From: Ignavibacteriota bacterium
GTDB taxonomy: Bacteria; Bacteroidota; Ignavibacteria; Ignavibacteriales; Ignavibacteriaceae
Reading direction: 5' to 3'
DNA length: 64,000 bases
Assembly (NCBI GenBank): GCA_013285405.1
Contig: CP053446.1
Location: forward strand, 62,001-126,000
Shown here: positions 7,987 to 17,490 of the stretch, in pieces
Position numbering within the stretch: the stretch's first letter is position 1
Layout: each line of letters begins with the position of its first letter
Program-made: the position numbers and the translations under genes
Notes under the pieces: generated by a model
What the model was told of the DNA's origin: nothing
What the model saw: only the letters and a program-made list of their open reading frames with translations
The model's database searches: none

Positions 7987-8137
7987 GAGACTTCTGCAAA
8001 ATTCTAATTTGTTATATTAAAAGACCAGTCTGCCGGCAAGGCAGGAGTGAAATATCTCGTTTTTAAATTGAAAAGAGACTCTTCATCTGGCAGCTGCCGG
8101 ACTCAGAGTGACACATCGATAATAATTCGGAAGTCTC
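7987..8137. mobile_element. MITE-like element, copy A (151 bp)
   Basis: Bounded by GAGACTTCTG at the left and its near complement CGGAAGTCTC at the right, with flanks TATTA and TCTTA resembling a 5-bp target duplication. The inverse complement of this sequence recurs at 42151-42291 with about 85% identity and better preserved ends. It contains two internal palindromes, one of the CTGCCGGCAAGGCAG type found elsewhere in the window. No reading frame. It occupies the spacer between the aminopeptidase and glgC genes. Confidence 0.8.
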
Positions 8138-8202
8138 TCTTATCTTAAATTGTCAATCAGACCATATTTATATATTTTTACGAAGAAATTAAAGGAGAGA
8201 AA

Positions 8203-9450
8203 ATGGCCATTCATGGTTCGTCATTATTAAGAGATACAATAACAATGCTTTTAGCGGGAGGTCAGGGTGAAAGACTTTATCCGTTGACAAAAGTGAGAAG
8301 CAAACCTGCAGTAATCTTCAGCGGAAGATACAGGATAATTGATTTCGCACTTTCAAATTGTCTGAACTCAGAGTTAAGAAGAATTTATGTTCTCACACAA
8401 TACAAATCTGATTCTTTAAATCAACATCTCTTTGAAACCTGGAGCATTTTTAATCCTGAACTTGGTGAATTTGTTTATTCAATTCCACCTCAAAGAAAAC
8501 TTAACAATGACTGGTATCTTGGAACTGCAAATGCTATTTACCAGAATATGAATCTCTTTTCATCAGAAAGAAAAGCAAAGCAGGTTTTGATTCTCAGTGG
8601 AGATCACATTTACAAAATGGATTACCTGAAATTGCTTCAATATCATGTAGATAATAAAGCTCATCTATCAATGGCATGTATTGAAGTTCCCAAGGATGAA
8701 GCAACCAGATTTGGAATTGTGAGCGTTAACGCTGAATACAAAGTTGATTCTTTTATCGAGAAACCGAAAAATCCTCCTGGTATTCCTGACAATCCTGATT
8801 TTGCTTTTGTGAACATGGGTATATATGTTTTTGATGCCAATACGTTGAGAGAAATATTTAAAGAGATGGAAGAAAAACATATTCCATCAAATGATTTTGG
8901 ACAGGATGTAATCCCTTACATGGTAATGACCGGAAGAAATGTTTATGCCTATAAGTTTGTTGATGAGAATAAAAAATCGCGGCCTTACTGGAAAGATATC
9001 GGAACGATTGATAGCTACTTTTCTGCAAGCATGAATTTACTAAGTGTCAATCCGGACTTCAATATGTACGATGCGAATTGGCCAATAAGAGGATTTCGAT
9101 ATCAATTTCCACCTGCAAAAACTGTATCGCACGAAGGCGAACGTGTTGGGCGAAGTCTCAATTCACTTTTATGTGATGGCTGTATAATTTCCGGCGGTCT
9201 TGTCGAACGTTCGATACTTGGACCAAATGTTAAAGTAAACAGTTTCTCGTACGTTACTGATTCAATAATAATGGATAATTGCAACATTGGAAGACATGCA
9301 AGAATCAGAAGAGCAATCATAGATAAAAATGTAAATGTTCCCGAAGGATATGAAATAGGATTCGATCTGGAATCTGATAAGAAAAAATTCACAGTAACTG
9401 AAAGTGGTATTGTTGTTATTGGTAAAAATGAGATTTTGCCGAAGAAATAA
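8203..9450 (+). CDS. glgC: Glucose-1-phosphate adenylyltransferase (ADP-glucose pyrophosphorylase)
   Basis: Makes ADP-glucose from ATP and glucose-1-phosphate, the committed step of bacterial glycogen synthesis. The 415-residue length is standard. The nucleotide-binding start MLLAGGQGERLYPLT, the substrate loop KPAVIFSGRYRIIDFALSNC, SGDHIYKMDY and FIEKPK are all present, followed by a left-handed beta-helix C-terminal region (ILGPNVKVNSFSYVTDSIIM). A strong AAAGGAGAG site precedes the ATG. No other glycogen genes are adjacent. Confidence 0.95.
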   Translation: MAIHGSSLLRDTITMLLAGGQGERLYPLTKVRSKPAVIFSGRYRIIDFALSNCLNSELRRIYVLTQYKSDSLNQHLFETWSIFNPELGEFVYSIPPQRKLNNDWYLGTANAIYQNMNLFSSERKAKQVLILSGDHIYKMDYLKLLQYHVDNKAHLSMACIEVPKDEATRFGIVSVNAEYKVDSFIEKPKNPPGIPDNPDFAFVNMGIYVFDANTLREIFKEMEEKHIPSNDFGQDVIPYMVMTGRNVYAYKFVDENKKSRPYWKDIGTIDSYFSASMNLLSVNPDFNMYDANWPIRGFRYQFPPAKTVSHEGERVGRSLNSLLCDGCIISGGLVERSILGPNVKVNSFSYVTDSIIMDNCNIGRHARIRRAIIDKNVNVPEGYEIGFDLESDKKKFTVTESGIVVIGKNEILPKK

Positions 9451-9544
9451 CTTTAAGCAAATATTTTGTCATCATATTTTTTTCGATTGAAATAGTCACT
9501 AATTTTTTCAAGATTCATCGCAAGAAAAAATTTAATTTGTATTG

Positions 9545-11371
9545 ATGAATCCTGAACTTCAAAATAAATTGTCCAACCTTCCCGGTAAACCCGGCGTTTA
9601 CCAGTTCTTTAATGACAAGAAGAAAGTGATCTACGTTGGTAAAGCAAGTAATCTACGGAGCAGAGTAAAAAGTTATTTCCATTCGAAAAATCAAAATGCA
9701 AAAACTGAAGCGTTAGTTAGAAAGATTTCTGACCTCGAACTGTTTGTTACAGATTCAGAAGTTGAAGCGCTCGTCCTCGAAAATAATCTCATCAAAGAAT
9801 TAAAACCGAGATACAATGTCAATTTAAAAGATGACAAATCCTTCCCATTCATTAAAGTTACAAATGAACCTTTTCCAAGAATTTTTTCTACAAGAAGAGT
9901 AATTCGTGATGGTTCAAAATATTTTGGACCGTACACAAGTGTAAAAAATATGAAATCAGCTTTGAGGATGATCAATCAGGTCTTTAAGATCAGAAGCTGT
10001 AAGCTTGACATTACTGCCGAATCAATCGCAAAGAAAAAATTTAAAGTGTGCCTTGATTATCATATAAAAAAATGTGATGGACCGTGTGAAGGTCTCGTAA
10101 GTCAAAAAGATTATAACGAAATGGTGGATGAAGTTGTAAAAGTTATCCGTGGACGAACAGATGATCTGATAAAAGAGTTGAATGAAAAGATGAAATCTTC
10201 TTCAGTTAATATGGAATTTGAAAAAGCTGCCGAGATTCGCGATAAGATTGAACAGTTGAAAATCATTTCATCAAAACAAAAAGTTGTTAGTAATGACTTT
10301 GAAGACAGAGATGTAATTTCTATTGCTTTCGAAGATAAAGATTCTGCGTGTTCAGTTTTTAATATTCGATCAGGAAAGCTTGTCGGGAAGAAACAGCTTC
10401 ACTTAAGTTTGAATGGTAACGAAGGGATTGAGGAAATCTACAACTCAGCAATAAAATTTTATTACGGCGATCATGTTGAAATTCCAAGGGAAATTCTTAT
10501 TGAAGCTGAACCAATGGAAAAAAATCTGCTCGAAGAATGGCTGAACCAAAAGGCTGAAAGAAAAGTAAAAATATTTGTTCCTCAGCGTGGTGAATTGAAA
10601 GCCCTTGTAATGATGTGCAAAGAAAATGCAAATCTACAACTGAAAGAAATTCAACTGCAAAAAATGAAGAAGGAAGGAAATGTTCCTTTTGCACTTACTG
10701 CTTTACAGAGAGATCTTCGACTGAAAATTTTACCAAAAAGAATTGAGTGCTTTGATATTTCCAACATACAAGGATCAGATTCAGTTGCAAGTATGGTTGT
10801 TTTCGTTGACGGAAAACCAAAGAAGAGTGAATACAAAAAATTTATAATAAAAGAAGTTGATGGACCTGATGACTTTGCAAGTATGCAGGAAGTGATCAGA
10901 AGAAGATACACTCGCTTGCTTGATGACAAAGAATCATTTCCTGAATTAATTATGGTCGATGGTGGTAAAGGACAATTATCAAGTGCGGTTGAAATATTGG
11001 ACAGTCTCGGAATAAAACAATACAATATAATTGGTCTCGCAAAGAGACTTGAAGAAGTTTTCTTTCCTGAAAATTCAGAACCGGAATCGATTCCAAAAAC
11101 TTCATCAGGTTTAAAGTTATTACAGCAAATTCGTGATGAAGCACATCGATTTGCAATTACTTTTCACAGGCAAAGAAGATCTAAAAGAACTATAACGACA
11201 GAACTGACAGAGATAAAAGGAATTGGAAAAGAGACGGCATATCAGTTGCTTTCGGAGTTGGGCAGTGTTGAAAAAATTAAAAATTCCAACACTGAATCTT
11301 TATCAAAAATTATTGGAAATAAGAAAGCCCAGCTTGTCAGAAAGTATTTTGAAAATGAAAAGAACGAATAA
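9545..11371 (+). CDS. uvrC: Excinuclease ABC subunit C
   Basis: UvrC makes the dual incision around bulky DNA lesions with UvrA and UvrB. Domains in order: N-terminal GIY-YIG nuclease (GVYQFF, KVIYVGKASNLRSRV), cysteine-rich region, UvrB-binding UVR motif (NMEFEKAAEIRDKIEQLK), the RNase H-like 5'-incision domain (IECFDISNIQGSDSVASMVVF, MVDGGKGQL) and a C-terminal helix-hairpin-helix (EIKGIGKETAYQLL). The 608-residue length is full. A TTG three bases before the ATG is also possible as a start. The 3' end overlaps the start of the L,D-transpeptidase gene by 17 bp. Confidence 0.97.
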   Translation: MNPELQNKLSNLPGKPGVYQFFNDKKKVIYVGKASNLRSRVKSYFHSKNQNAKTEALVRKISDLELFVTDSEVEALVLENNLIKELKPRYNVNLKDDKSFPFIKVTNEPFPRIFSTRRVIRDGSKYFGPYTSVKNMKSALRMINQVFKIRSCKLDITAESIAKKKFKVCLDYHIKKCDGPCEGLVSQKDYNEMVDEVVKVIRGRTDDLIKELNEKMKSSSVNMEFEKAAEIRDKIEQLKIISSKQKVVSNDFEDRDVISIAFEDKDSACSVFNIRSGKLVGKKQLHLSLNGNEGIEEIYNSAIKFYYGDHVEIPREILIEAEPMEKNLLEEWLNQKAERKVKIFVPQRGELKALVMMCKENANLQLKEIQLQKMKKEGNVPFALTALQRDLRLKILPKRIECFDISNIQGSDSVASMVVFVDGKPKKSEYKKFIIKEVDGPDDFASMQEVIRRRYTRLLDDKESFPELIMVDGGKGQLSSAVEILDSLGIKQYNIIGLAKRLEEVFFPENSEPESIPKTSSGLKLLQQIRDEAHRFAITFHRQRRSKRTITTELTEIKGIGKETAYQLLSELGSVEKIKNSNTESLSKIIGNKKAQLVRKYFENEKNE

Positions 11372-12236
11372 AATTTTTTTAGCAGCTTTAGTTGTCATAA
11401 CAATTCTCCTCTTCAACAGTGCCTACCTGAATAATAAATCTACTTCAGTGAAAGAATTTAATTTTTCAATTAATCCTTTAGTGAATTACGATTTCAAACA
11501 ACTACGTGATACTCTTTATACTGATAAAGATCATTACATAGAAGTAAACTTATTAACTCAGTATGCAACTCTCTACTCAAGAGATGGATCCGAATTTCAT
11601 TTTCCAATTTCATCAGGAACAAAACGAGTTGAAAAGGGAATGGAAACGAATACCGGTTTATTTGCAATTCAATGGAAAGCAAAGAAACAATATTCAGTTC
11701 AGTTTGACAGTACAGTTATGCTGAACTGGATGGGATTCAATAATGGAATTGGTTTTCATGCATTGCTCGGAAAAAGTTATTATAAATATCTTGGTAAGAA
11801 AAATGTTTCTCACGGTTGTGTAAGACTTTCACGAGAAGATGCAGAAATCGTTTTTGAAAAAGTTGTAAAAGGAACTCCAGTACTTGTTCATAAAGGAAAC
11901 AGCGCAATTAAAATAGCTTTCACAAGTGAGGGTGAAAGCTATAATCAGTATTCGTACAAAGAAACTTACAAATTACTGAAAGAAAGATTTCAATTGATTT
12001 ATGATGGAGACTATTTGATTTCTTTCAACGAAAATATATTAGTTGATGAAAAAAATATTTACTCTTCCGGATTACCAATTGGTAACTCAGATTTACTTCC
12101 ATCCAAACAAAATCTCAAACCTTCATATCTCTGGGTTGACAAGAATAAATCTGAAGAAGAAAGATTAGTAGAAATTTTTTCAGGAAAAGAAAAATCTGAT
12201 TTTACACTTAATCCATTTTTGGATTCGAGGAATTAG
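11355..12236 (+). CDS. L,D-transpeptidase (YkuD family)
   Basis: A 293-residue exported YkuD-domain enzyme. An N-terminal membrane segment (IFLAALVVITILLF) is followed by the catalytic domain ending in NVSHGCVRLSREDAE, the SHGC motif with the nucleophilic cysteine. Such enzymes form 3-3 cross-links in peptidoglycan or anchor proteins to it. Start set at the ATG inside the uvrC 3' end; a longer frame beginning at 11223 runs inside uvrC and lacks a signal. The C-terminus LNPFLDSRN is repeated as a remnant at 13614-13686 on the far side of an ATPase gene. Confidence 0.88.
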   Translation: MKRTNKIFLAALVVITILLFNSAYLNNKSTSVKEFNFSINPLVNYDFKQLRDTLYTDKDHYIEVNLLTQYATLYSRDGSEFHFPISSGTKRVEKGMETNTGLFAIQWKAKKQYSVQFDSTVMLNWMGFNNGIGFHALLGKSYYKYLGKKNVSHGCVRLSREDAEIVFEKVVKGTPVLVHKGNSAIKIAFTSEGESYNQYSYKETYKLLKERFQLIYDGDYLISFNENILVDEKNIYSSGLPIGNSDLLPSKQNLKPSYLWVDKNKSEEERLVEIFSGKEKSDFTLNPFLDSRN

Positions 12237-12305
12237 GACTTGCTCAATTCTAATCGAGTAATATTACTTTTTATGTTTATCCTGATACGTTAATATTATT
12301 ATTCT

Positions 12306-13478
12306 TTAAACAAGTCCTGTTAAAAATTTACTCGCTGAAATCACTCTAATATTATCTTTAATGAAATCTATTCCATCCTGTTTGACAACTTGAAAATTAA
12401 ATGGGATATTAAGTCTTTCTTTGAAGTATGATAAATTCTTTGCCGGAGATGTTTCAGAAAGTTTTACTTCCACCGCGAACCAAGGTTTGTTATCGACAGT
12501 TATCAGAAAATCAACTTCTTTTTTATCAACATTTCTTAAATAAAATAATCCTGTTTTATAACCATCCTTTTCAAAGAGATAATTAGTAAACTTTAATAAA
12601 TGTGAAGCAACCAGATTTTCAAATTTTGCCCCCTCATTTTCAACTTCAGACCAATCAGTTAAATATAATTTAGGTTCCTTCTTAATAGATCTGATTAGTT
12701 TTGATGAGTACGGATAAATTCTGAATTGGTAATAGAACGACTCAAGTATATTTAACCAGCTTGTAATTGCACGGTGACTTATTTCCAGATCTTCTCTTAA
12801 ATTATTAATTGAGAGACCACTAGCTGCTTTTAATGGAAGTAGATCGCTCAATAATTTCATACTACCTAAATCTCTTATGTTCTCGACGTCTCTTATATCT
12901 TCTCTAAAAAGACGTTCCAATTTTTCATTGTGCCATCTTCTTAATACTCTTTCATCCTGTGCGATAAATGCTTCAGGGAAGCCGCCAAATTTAAATAACG
13001 ATTCAAGTGTCGATTGATAATTTTGGGTTTTAAATTGAAGCTCCTGTAAAGGTTGATAATTATTTGAGAAAGATTCAATTTCTGCTAATGAAAATGGATG
13101 TAAAGTATAATAATGATATCGCCCCTGAAGTGAATCTCCGCTTCTCCTATAAATATTCAGTCTGGCTGAACCTGTAACTAAAAGCTGAAATTTGTCTTTA
13201 TAAGTATCATAAATTCCCTTGATCAAATTTTTCCACTTTTTATATTTATGTACTTCATCAAAAATCAATAATCCTGATTCGGCAGGCATTTCACTTGCAA
13301 TAATTTTTTTTCTGTCTGGTTGATAATCCCAATTAAAGTAAGTGTAATTCGTAAAAGTTCTTGCAATAATTTCTTTGGCAAGGGTGGTTTAACCCACCTG
13401 TCTTGCACCACCTAAAAAGACCATCTTCTTTTTGAGATCATTGATAATGTCGCTTTCTAAATATCTTTCTTTTTGCAT
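12306..13478 (-). pseudogene. AAA-type ATPase with DUF4143 domain, stop codon at Walker A lysine
   Basis: The intact reading frame runs from the ATG at 13478 (MQKERYLESDIINDL) to 12306, about 390 codons, typical for the AAA_14/DUF4143 ATPases. It is interrupted once, at 13389-13391, by TAA. The surrounding sequence reads GGARQVG-stop-TTLAKEI, so the stop replaces the P-loop lysine of GGARQVGKTTLA (AAA to TAA). The rest is well preserved: LLIFDEVHKYKKW (Walker B), VTGSARL (sensor), and the C-terminal DUF4143 nuclease-like half with EVDFLI and FAVEVKLSE. An internal ATG at 13289 would give a 327-residue product without the P-loop. The family is often a mobile accessory gene of uncertain role. 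Confidence 0.88.
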
Positions 13479-13613
13479 TTTTTCAATCTTTTTGGTCTAA
13501 AACTACTGTTATTTTCATCTTAGAGCAAAAAAAAACGCTAATATTTTTGCTTTCAGGCAAAAATATGCTTCCAAAATATTGCTTTGTGATTTAGTTACTT
13601 AACTTATCATTTG

Positions 13614-13686
13614 GAAATTCTCAGTAAAACAAAAACCTGATGTAGCTCTTAATCCTTCTCTGGATTCAAGAAATTTAGGATTTTAG
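13614..13686 (+). pseudogene. Remnant of the L,D-transpeptidase 3' end
   Basis: This stretch translates, with one frameshift, as EILSKTK then KPDVALNPSLDSRNLGF and a stop. It matches the last 20 or so codons of the L,D-transpeptidase at 11355-12236 (EIFSGKEKSDFTLNPFLDSRN). It lies upstream of the ATPase gene on the other side from the full gene, so the ATPase block is bracketed by two versions of the same gene end. Confidence 0.7.
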
Positions 13687-13713
13687 TTGACCCTATTCTC
13701 TTTAGTCCTATGG

Positions 13714-13733
13714 GGACAAGTCGCGACTTGTCC
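13714..13733. repeat. 20-bp perfect palindrome
   Basis: GGACAAGTCGCGACTTGTCC is self-complementary over all 20 bases. It lies about 105 bp before a T9SS-protein gene. It may be a REP-type element or an operator; no matching copy was seen elsewhere in the window. The rest of the 350-bp gap holds only AT-rich sequence and the transpeptidase remnant. Confidence 0.8.
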
Positions 13734-13837
13734 ATACTTCATTTCAAATTAAAACTAAACCTTTTTCAAACTATCCTTGCATTAATCCCAAAATTTGCTT
13801 TGTTTTAGGTCAACAAAATTTTTATTGGAGAATAAAA

Positions 13838-15658
13838 ATGAAAAAGAAAATATTTTCTCTTTGTTTATCTCTGTTCGTTTTTCTCTCAATTCCAACCTTT
13901 GCACAAGGACCTGGTGAACCATACAATCCTGAAACTGCTAATGATGCAAAGAATATTCATTCTACAGGACATAGACTTTTATGGAAAAATCCAGATAGTA
14001 CAATTTTTAACATTATTTATTTTAGCGATGATTCTATTCTCGTCGCTCAAATGAATAATTCAGTGGTACTTTACAATGGATCACCGAACGTAACTTATGA
14101 TACTATTTACTTAGATTCCGTTGAACCACTTAGTTGGAATACAAAATATTATTGGAAAGTGGTTGAATATTATCAGTCTAATTTGATCGAAGGACCAGTA
14201 TGGAATTTCAGAACAATGCCAAATCCGATTTGTGAATACGAAGAATTCCAGGATGATTTTGAAAGCGGAGTAAGCAATTGGACAGTTACAAACGATGGCG
14301 GTAATTGCGTCTGGGAAGTTTTCTTTCCGCCCTATCCTAATGCTTATCAAATGCCATGGACTTCAAGTGGCGGTTTAATTTCAGCGGATTCAGATGAATG
14401 TGGTAATGGCACTTCTGTCATAACGACAATTACTTTGAATGAATCTTTCGGTGGCGGGTATGACTACAAAAGTTTAGAGTTTGATAATGATTGGAATGTT
14501 TTAGATTCCGCAGATGAAGCTTATGTCGAAGTAAGTACGAATGGCGGTCAAACCTGGGAAATAATTTGGTCACGAATTGGGGAAGATTTAAGGATGACTC
14601 ATGAAACTGTTTACATAACACAGGGAGGAGACATCCTTCTTCGATTTAGAGTAATTCAACCGGGCTGGGACTGGTGGTGGGCAATAGATAATGTAAAATT
14701 AATTCAGGATTGTCCACTTACACAATATTATCCTCCACATAATCTTAAACTAAATACGATTGCACAACAATCAGCAAGAGTTGATTTAAGTTGGGAAAGA
14801 CTTGGACCTTTCTATCAACCTTATTTTTACATATTCAGGAAACTTGGATTACCGACCGATCCAACGAATTATTCTTTTGTTGGAATGGTTCCATTTACCA
14901 TGACTACTTTTTCAGATACTGCTGTAATAATTAATAACATATATACTTACCAGATTAATAATGGTCCTTTTCCTAATGGCTTCAGTAATGAAGCTACTGC
15001 CTATGTGCAAAACATTGTTCCGGTAGAATTACAAAGTTTTACTGCAGAGATAATTGGCAGTGATGTTAATCTTCTATGGTCAACAGCAACAGAAACAAAC
15101 AACTCCGGTTTTGATGTTGAAAAAAAAGCCCTCTCCTTTGGAGAGGGTTTGGGTGAGGCCTGGAAAACGATTGGTTTTGTTCACGGTTTCGGAACAACAA
15201 CAGAAGTTCATCATTATTTATTTGTTGATGAAAGACTTCAAGCAGGAAATTATCAATACAGATTAAAGCAAATTGACTTTGATGGAACATTTGAATATTC
15301 AAACATTATTGAAGTTACAATAGATGCACCGATTGAATTTTCTTTGGAGCAAAATTTTCCAAACCCGTTCAATCCAACAACAAAGATAAAATATACAATA
15401 CCTGCCTCCCTAAATCCCTCCAAAGGAGGGACTTTAGTGCAATTACAAGTTTTCGATATTTTAGGGAACGCTGTCGCAACACTCGTCAACGAACAAAAAC
15501 AACCCGGCACTTATGAAGTAGAATTTAACACGGCAAGTCATTCCGGCGAAGTCCGAAACCTGCCTGCCGGTAGGCAAGGTCTACCAAGTGGAATATATTT
15601 TTATAAACTTCAAGCTGGCACATTTGTTCAAACAAAGAAAATGATATTAATAAAGTAA
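13838..15658 (+). CDS. T9SS-exported protein with choice-of-anchor/MAM-like domain
   Basis: A 606-residue secreted protein: signal peptide to about residue 22 (FLSIPTFAQ), an Ig-like N-terminal region, a cleaved-adhesin/MAM-like domain (DDFESGVSNWTV, ISADSDECGNG, RVIQPGWDWWWAIDNVKL), a further beta domain, and a C-terminal type IX sorting domain (EFSLEQNFPNPFNPTTKI, FDILGNAVATLVNE, KKMILIK). It would be exported to the periplasm by Sec and then to the cell surface by T9SS. Three palindromic DNA insertions lie in frame in its last third (15129-15147, 15414-15430, 15559-15579). The sorting region is about 96% identical in DNA to that of the gene at 17491. Substrate unknown. Confidence 0.85.
   Translation: MKKKIFSLCLSLFVFLSIPTFAQGPGEPYNPETANDAKNIHSTGHRLLWKNPDSTIFNIIYFSDDSILVAQMNNSVVLYNGSPNVTYDTIYLDSVEPLSWNTKYYWKVVEYYQSNLIEGPVWNFRTMPNPICEYEEFQDDFESGVSNWTVTNDGGNCVWEVFFPPYPNAYQMPWTSSGGLISADSDECGNGTSVITTITLNESFGGGYDYKSLEFDNDWNVLDSADEAYVEVSTNGGQTWEIIWSRIGEDLRMTHETVYITQGGDILLRFRVIQPGWDWWWAIDNVKLIQDCPLTQYYPPHNLKLNTIAQQSARVDLSWERLGPFYQPYFYIFRKLGLPTDPTNYSFVGMVPFTMTTFSDTAVIINNIYTYQINNGPFPNGFSNEATAYVQNIVPVELQSFTAEIIGSDVNLLWSTATETNNSGFDVEKKALSFGEGLGEAWKTIGFVHGFGTTTEVHHYLFVDERLQAGNYQYRLKQIDFDGTFEYSNIIEVTIDAPIEFSLEQNFPNPFNPTTKIKYTIPASLNPSKGGTLVQLQVFDILGNAVATLVNEQKQPGTYEVEFNTASHSGEVRNLPAGRQGLPSGIYFYKLQAGTFVQTKKMILIK
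15129..15147. repeat. Palindrome inserted in frame in a T9SS protein gene (1)
   Basis: CCCTCTCC and GGAGAGGG around TTT, encoding ALSFGEGLGEA between conserved FDVEKK and WKTIGF. The paralogue at 17491 has a different inserted sequence at the same place (18769-18812), and the protein at 61453 has none. Confidence 0.75.
15414..15430. repeat. Palindrome inserted in frame in a T9SS protein gene (2)
   Basis: TCCCTCC-AAA-GGAGGGA, encoding part of ASLNPSKGGTL inside the sorting domain. The same insertion is at 19071-19087 in the gene at 17491, shared by common descent of the domain. Confidence 0.8.
15559..15579. repeat. Palindrome inserted in frame in a T9SS protein gene (3)
   Basis: CCTGCCTGCCGGTAGGCAAG core, translated as NLPAGRQG. 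It is absent from the otherwise near-identical sorting domain of the gene at 17491, where GTGLPSGIYF is uninterrupted, so it arrived after the two domains separated. Confidence 0.85.
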
Positions 15659-15677
15659 ATTTTTATTGGAGAATAAA

Positions 15678-17390
15678 ATGAAAATAAAATATTTGCTTTA
15701 TATTCTAATCTTCTCTAGCACTAGTTTTAGTCAAGGATTCTTTGAAAAAGATTGGGAAACTATCATTGATACAACTTGGGGACCAGGTTTACCATCTTCA
15801 GAGAAGTTAGAGATTTTCGATTCAATTTGGACGGTGATTGATCATAAATATGCTTGCTTTCAAAATCTGGATCTAGATTGGAATGCAGTAAGAGACTTGT
15901 ATAGACCTGAAATTGAAAGTGGAGTTAGCAGGGGTAGATTTGCAGCGATTCTTAATTATATGTGTCTAAAGTTAAATGAAGCACACACCTGGTTTACTGA
16001 TGTAGAAGTTAATGTAGCTACTCCTCTAATTCCTGGCACACCACTGATACGAGCAGGTGGTTGGGGAGGAGATAATCATTTCGTTGCTGGTTTAATTCCA
16101 CTTCCCGATAGTACATTGCTTGTTTATTCAGCTCCACAAAATCATCCGATTGGATTAGAACCAGGTGATATTATTTTGGGATACGATGGGTATCCCTGGA
16201 AATTTCTTTATAAAGAGTTATTAACACGTGAATTCCCTATTCAATATCAATCCCGCTGCGGTTCGAACGATGAAGCTTTCACACATATTTGGCTAAGCGG
16301 AGCAGGTATGAATTGGCATCTTTTTGATACGATAGATGTTAAAAAATATTCGGGTGAAGTGGTTCATTTACCCACAAGTTTATTAAATGTCACTCAAAAT
16401 TATTTTAATTACACTGAACAGCTACCTGTACCCGGAGTGCCTATGGATACTGCACATTATCAGATGAGTTGGGGAATAGTTGAAGGAACAAACGTTGGTT
16501 ATATTTATAACTACAGGTGGATTGCAAACGATATATCTGTGAGATTTTATAATGCACTAGATTCATTAATAAATGTCTACAATGTTGACGGATTAATTAT
16601 CGATTTACGTGTTAATTCTGGGGGCTATTTTGAAAGGACAAATGCGGGAATGAATTTGTTATTTGAAAACGATGTCCCAGATCTTGGTTTGGCTAGAAGA
16701 GACGATCCATATAATCATTATTCAATGATCACTTCGAATATATATAATTTAAATCCAGACACTAACACCTCATTTAATAAACCGATTGCAGTATTGTCAG
16801 GGCCATTTTGTATTAGTGCGGGGGATTTTCTTATTAAAAGACTTCTGTCGCATCCAAACGTAAAAGTTTTCGGAAAAACATCTTCTACAGCTTTTGCATC
16901 TTCAGAACGGGTTCAAATGGGACCATATGTTTTTGATTATGCTTACAAGAATGGATTTAGTGCGGAGGACCCTGATCAATTCCTCACTCATCTTGAACTG
17001 CAAGTTGATTATGAAGTTTCATTTACTATAGAGGATGTTCGAAATGGTGATGATACAGTTGTAAAAGAAGCTCTTGAATGGATATTCAATAGTAGTGATT
17101 TTCAGAGTGAGCCTTTAAGTGTTATTTCAGAATTCAATCTTTCTCAGAATTTTCCAAATCCATTCAATCCGACAACGATAATCCGTTATCAGTTACCGGT
17201 GAGCAGTGATATAAGCTTAAAAGTATATGATATACTCGGGAACGAGGTTGTGACACTGGTTGCCGAATATAAAACAGCAGGAAATTATGAGGTTAAGTTT
17301 GATGCCAGGACATTGACAAGCGGAGTATATTTCTATAAGATACAAGCCGGAAATTATACGAACACTAAAAAGATGATACTAATGAAATAA
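15678..17390 (+). CDS. S41-family peptidase with T9SS sorting domain
   Basis: A secreted tail-specific-protease-like enzyme of 570 residues. After a signal peptide (LLYILIFSSTSFSQ) come a helical N-terminal region, a PDZ-like segment (IGLEPGDIILGYDG) and the S41 core: GLIIDLRVNSGGYFERT, then AVLSGPFCISAGDFLIKRL, where the Ser in CISAGD is the likely nucleophile, and KVFGKTSSTAFASS. The C-terminus is a T9SS sorting domain (NLSQNFPNPFNPTTII, KKMILMK). The ATG at 15678 has GGAG upstream; a TTG at 15666 is a poorer start. Only 19 bp separate it from the preceding gene, suggesting co-transcription. Substrate unknown. Confidence 0.87.
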   Translation: MKIKYLLYILIFSSTSFSQGFFEKDWETIIDTTWGPGLPSSEKLEIFDSIWTVIDHKYACFQNLDLDWNAVRDLYRPEIESGVSRGRFAAILNYMCLKLNEAHTWFTDVEVNVATPLIPGTPLIRAGGWGGDNHFVAGLIPLPDSTLLVYSAPQNHPIGLEPGDIILGYDGYPWKFLYKELLTREFPIQYQSRCGSNDEAFTHIWLSGAGMNWHLFDTIDVKKYSGEVVHLPTSLLNVTQNYFNYTEQLPVPGVPMDTAHYQMSWGIVEGTNVGYIYNYRWIANDISVRFYNALDSLINVYNVDGLIIDLRVNSGGYFERTNAGMNLLFENDVPDLGLARRDDPYNHYSMITSNIYNLNPDTNTSFNKPIAVLSGPFCISAGDFLIKRLLSHPNVKVFGKTSSTAFASSERVQMGPYVFDYAYKNGFSAEDPDQFLTHLELQVDYEVSFTIEDVRNGDDTVVKEALEWIFNSSDFQSEPLSVISEFNLSQNFPNPFNPTTIIRYQLPVSSDISLKVYDILGNEVVTLVAEYKTAGNYEVKFDARTLTSGVYFYKIQAGNYTNTKKMILMK

Positions 17391-17490
17391 CCATTATTCG
17401 TTGCACAAGTTAAATATATTGAGCCCCTGCTTGCCTTCCACAAATATTTTGCCTTAGTTTGTGATATGAATTTTGATCAGAGAGACGATA

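Noticed and set aside
11223..11354. Longer N-terminus for the L,D-transpeptidase
   Set aside because: This part lies wholly inside uvrC in another frame, and the membrane signal begins right after the ATG at 11355.
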